A DNA stretch of 64,000 nucleotides from Planctomycetota bacterium (GTDB taxonomy: Bacteria > Planctomycetota > Planctomycetia > Gemmatales > Gemmataceae), in the NCBI GenBank assembly GCA_021781415.1, contig JAJXWW010000025.1, forward strand, positions 57,646 to 121,645, written 5' to 3'. Under the pieces are notes generated by a model, which saw only the letters and a list, made by a program, of their open reading frames with translations, was not told where the DNA came from and did not search any database. Position 1 is the first letter of the stretch. Every line of letters begins with the position of its first letter. Position numbers and translations under genes: made by a program. This document shows positions 61,764-64,000 of this stretch, piece after piece.

Positions 61764-63026
61764 ATGTCCATCGGCAGCGAATCGGTCGAAACGGTCTTGA
61801 TCGTGGACGACGAGGAGGCCGTGCGCCGCACCTTCGGCGAATGGCTCGAAAGCGCCGACCTCGGCTGTGACGTTGTCATGGCCAAGGACGCGGAATCGGC
61901 CCTCAAGCACGCCAATCATCGTACCATCGATCTTGCTATTCTCGATTGGAACCTCGGCGCGGGCAACGATGGCTTGCACCTGCTCGAAGACCTAACCCTT
62001 TTCCATCCGGACGTGTCGGCCATTATGATAACCGGCTTCGCCCATCAGGCCACGCCGTTACAGGCCATGCGCATGGGCGTCCGCGATTATCTCGATAAGA
62101 ACCAGGATCTGGACCGCTCGACGTTTCTCAAAGCCGTGCGCCGACAGTTGGACCGCATTCGACCGGCGCGGCGCGCCAGACGGTTGCACCGGGAGTTAAT
62201 AGCGTTCCGCTCGGCAGTGGAGAAGGTTTTGCCGTTGGTTCAGTCTGCCGCCGCCCTGCACGAACCTCTGCCATTGCCCGCCGCCGTGGGGAATCTCATT
62301 CGTTTTCTGACCCGCGCGACGGGTGCCTCGGACGGCGTCCTACTGGTTCGGGACTACGATGCCCAACGCCGCCCGTCCGAAATGTACCGAGCCTACGACG
62401 GTAATGGCTGTCGTGTCGACGCGCCGCTGGTTCCGTTCGCGCGTTCGTTGGCCGGTAGCGTCGTAAGTATGCAAAAACCATCTGTAATGGTAGATTTGGA
62501 TCGAGTCGCCGACACCGGCAATCTCGAATTGCAACCGTTCGAGCATGGCCGCCTTTCGCTGTTGGCCGCGCCGATGAACGTGGTACCGGGCGTACAAGCA
62601 GTCCTCGAGTTGTTCGACAAACAGTCGGCTGAGAGTTCGTCCTCCTTTCGTGAAGAGGACCGTCGCCTCGTTGCCGCCGCCGCCGACTTTGCCGAAGATC
62701 TCTTGCGACAAGCGTTGGCCGAGCGCCAGATGCACCGCGTCCTCTTTGACGCCATCGAAGCTGCCTTGGGGGCCAGCGCGTCGATGGCGGAGTCGCTCGA
62801 AGGGACGATGCCTCGACCCGACGAACCGCCTCCCGCCGCCGTTTTGCAGCGATTGCGCCAGGGACTCGACGACGACGCCGTCAAAGCCGAGATGACGCTG
62901 CGCCTGGCCGAGTCCATTCGCGTACTGGCTCTGCGCCACGGTTCGCCTGCCGTGCAACACTGCATCGGATTGGTGGATAATCTGCGTCAACTGCTCGACG
63001 AACTGACCGGGGAGACGCGGTCGTGA
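61764..63026 (+). CDS. Response regulator with GAF-like domain
   Basis: A 420-aa cytosolic protein. Residues about 8-125 form a CheY-like receiver: acidic pocket VDD (15-16), phospho-acceptor Asp61 in LAILDWNLG, Thr in IMITGFAHQA, Lys in YLDKNQ. A short helical linker leads to a GAF-like domain (FLTRATGASDGVLLVRDYDAQRRPSEMYRAYDG, VVSMQKPSVMVDL, FREEDRRLVAAAADFAEDLL) and a helical tail. There is no DNA-binding or enzymatic output domain, so output probably goes through partner binding. GGGAGAAC precedes the ATG. Its stop overlaps the protease start (GTGA), so the two are coupled. Confidence 0.9.
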   Translation: MSIGSESVETVLIVDDEEAVRRTFGEWLESADLGCDVVMAKDAESALKHANHRTIDLAILDWNLGAGNDGLHLLEDLTLFHPDVSAIMITGFAHQATPLQAMRMGVRDYLDKNQDLDRSTFLKAVRRQLDRIRPARRARRLHRELIAFRSAVEKVLPLVQSAAALHEPLPLPAAVGNLIRFLTRATGASDGVLLVRDYDAQRRPSEMYRAYDGNGCRVDAPLVPFARSLAGSVVSMQKPSVMVDLDRVADTGNLELQPFEHGRLSLLAAPMNVVPGVQAVLELFDKQSAESSSSFREEDRRLVAAAADFAEDLLRQALAERQMHRVLFDAIEAALGASASMAESLEGTMPRPDEPPPAAVLQRLRQGLDDDAVKAEMTLRLAESIRVLALRHGSPAVQHCIGLVDNLRQLLDELTGETRS

Positions 63027-63847
63027 GCGCGCCGCCACCAGACAACCCGTTCGACGATCTGTTTTCTCTTCTTCAGTCGGAACGATTGCTGCGCCATCCG
63101 CGCGCTACTGGCGAAGGCGTTTCCGTCTGCATCCTCGACAGCGGTATCGAGCGCGCCACGCTGGAAGAGAAATTTCAGCGGCTCGGTCAGACGATTCTGC
63201 CCATCGAAGGCGGCGTCTTCACCGCCGAGCGCATCGAACCGCTGCCCTACGAAGGCCATCAAAGTACGCCGCACGGCACCACCGTTGCCGACATCCTCTT
63301 GACGCTGGCACCGCGCATCCGCCTCTATTCCGCCGATGTGTTCGGGCCGCGTGGGACGTGCGAAGTCGAGGTACTCATCCGCGCTCTTCGCTGGGCCACG
63401 AACGTCTGGCAATGCAAAGTCATCAATCTGTCGCTCGGCGTGCCGGAGCCGAGATTGCAGCCAATCCAGCGCCGCCACCAGCTGCTTCGCGCCGTCGAGG
63501 AAGCCTACTACAAAGATGTCCTACTCGTCGCCGCCGCCGACAACGAGCATCCGTTGACGCGCAGCTATCCTGCCGCCTTCGCCCCGTCGCTGCTGTCGGT
63601 GGACAAAGGCGGGTTCGACGATCCACTCGCTTTCGCTTATCGACTGAACGAATCGGTCGAGTTTCAGGCGCGCGGCGTGGGCTATCTCGGCCCGTTTGCC
63701 TCGGAGCCGGCCACCAGCTGGGCCGCCCCCCACTTGGCGGGCATCGTCGCGCGGCTCCTCTCGCTGCGACCGAACATGAAATTATTCGAGATAAAAGCGA
63801 TGCTTTATTGGATTTATCAATCGTTGGAAAGAAGGGGAGCGCCTTGA
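63023..63847 (+). CDS. S8-family subtilisin-like serine protease, cytoplasmic
   Basis: A 274-aa peptidase of the subtilase fold with a GTG start overlapping the response-regulator stop. The triad is intact: VSVCILDSGIE (Asp39), TPHGTTVADIL (His84) and the Ser site in PATSWAAPHLAGIVARLL (Ser232), with VAAADNEHPLT carrying the oxyanion Asn (174). There is no signal peptide, propeptide or membrane helix. It is about the size of the minimal catalytic domain, so it probably acts in the cytosol and is controlled by its partner. Substrate unknown. Confidence 0.9.
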   Translation: MSAPPPDNPFDDLFSLLQSERLLRHPRATGEGVSVCILDSGIERATLEEKFQRLGQTILPIEGGVFTAERIEPLPYEGHQSTPHGTTVADILLTLAPRIRLYSADVFGPRGTCEVEVLIRALRWATNVWQCKVINLSLGVPEPRLQPIQRRHQLLRAVEEAYYKDVLLVAAADNEHPLTRSYPAAFAPSLLSVDKGGFDDPLAFAYRLNESVEFQARGVGYLGPFASEPATSWAAPHLAGIVARLLSLRPNMKLFEIKAMLYWIYQSLERRGAP

Positions 63848-64000
63848 CCCCTTGCTGCCCGTTGCGGGCGACCAAAACGAGACGAAGGCTGCTACGAGCC
63901 GCCGTTCTGAACGTGTAAAGTGTACTCCCATAGACCGAGTGCATCGCGTTGTCGCTCCATGCGAAAAGATCGACCGAAAACACGAGAGCGCTGCCAACCG
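63848..64000. other. Right edge, no supported gene
   Basis: Non-coding on the evidence here. Only short frames of poor composition cross it and no start with a ribosome-binding site is seen, so a gene starting beyond the edge cannot be judged. Confidence 0.4.

Overview
The window looks like a chromosomal segment of a planctomycete, most likely the Gemmata/Gemmataceae branch. This is inferred from gene content, not from a search. The pointers are a DUF1559 protein with a prepilin-type leader, an ECF-like sigma factor starting MALTN, Tat-exported Gfo/Idh/MocA and sugar-isomerase proteins, a formylglycine-generating-enzyme-like protein, very large WD40 and lipoprotein genes, tandem EF-P paralogues, and G+C-rich coding DNA studded with short palindromic repeats. 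About 55 genes are supported. I saw no rRNA or tRNA gene, CRISPR array, prophage or intact transposon; one decayed IS5-type transposase is present.

Layout. 0.2-6.3 kb, minus strand: an ArsR-type regulator, a small helical protein, and a compact von Willebrand A / PP2C phosphatase / protein kinase cluster. In that cluster the kinase is fused through a membrane helix to Ig-like modules and an alpha/beta-hydrolase domain that appears to have lost its nucleophile. 6.4-13.9 kb: IS relic, SNF2 helicase, a secreted protein, an RlmI-like rRNA methyltransferase, a repeat cluster, sucD without sucC, and two EF-P genes. 14.3-20.8 kb: a redox-dead thioredoxin-fold protein, a polysaccharide-deacetylase-like protein, an FHA protein, gpsA overlapping a DUF1802 gene. 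20.9-30.6 kb: a large lipoprotein, a duplicated cytidylate-kinase-like protein, a metallophosphatase/tetraheme cytochrome paired with a DUF1573-like protein, a sigma factor, DUF309 and a lone GspF-like protein.

30.8-35.8 kb: an M42 peptidase, greA, a second FHA protein and a 14-repeat WD40 protein. 35.8-43.3 kb: a four-gene GldA/GldF/GldG/DUF4340 ABC-transporter operon. 43.5-48.9 kb: a second ABC exporter (ATPase and permease, overlapping by 4 bp) followed directly by an ATP-cone protein that resembles class III ribonucleotide reductase without its glycyl-radical end. 50-64 kb, mostly plus strand: DUF4912, ApbE, DoxX, Gfo/Idh/MocA oxidoreductase, metallophosphoesterase, methyltransferase, a DUF1559/lipoprotein pair (minus strand), a nucleotidyltransferase-fold protein, a TIM-barrel isomerase, an FGE-like enzyme, and an overlapping response regulator/subtilisin-like protease pair.

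The strongest candidates for undescribed biology are the vWA-PP2C-kinase/hydrolase cluster (1.2-6.3 kb), the ABC-exporter/RNR-like unit (44.8-48.9 kb), the response-regulator/cytoplasmic subtilase pair (61.8-63.8 kb), and the paired EF-Ps with Asn at the usually modified loop tip. Three families of dispersed palindromic repeats also recur in intergenic DNA and sometimes supply the last codons of genes.
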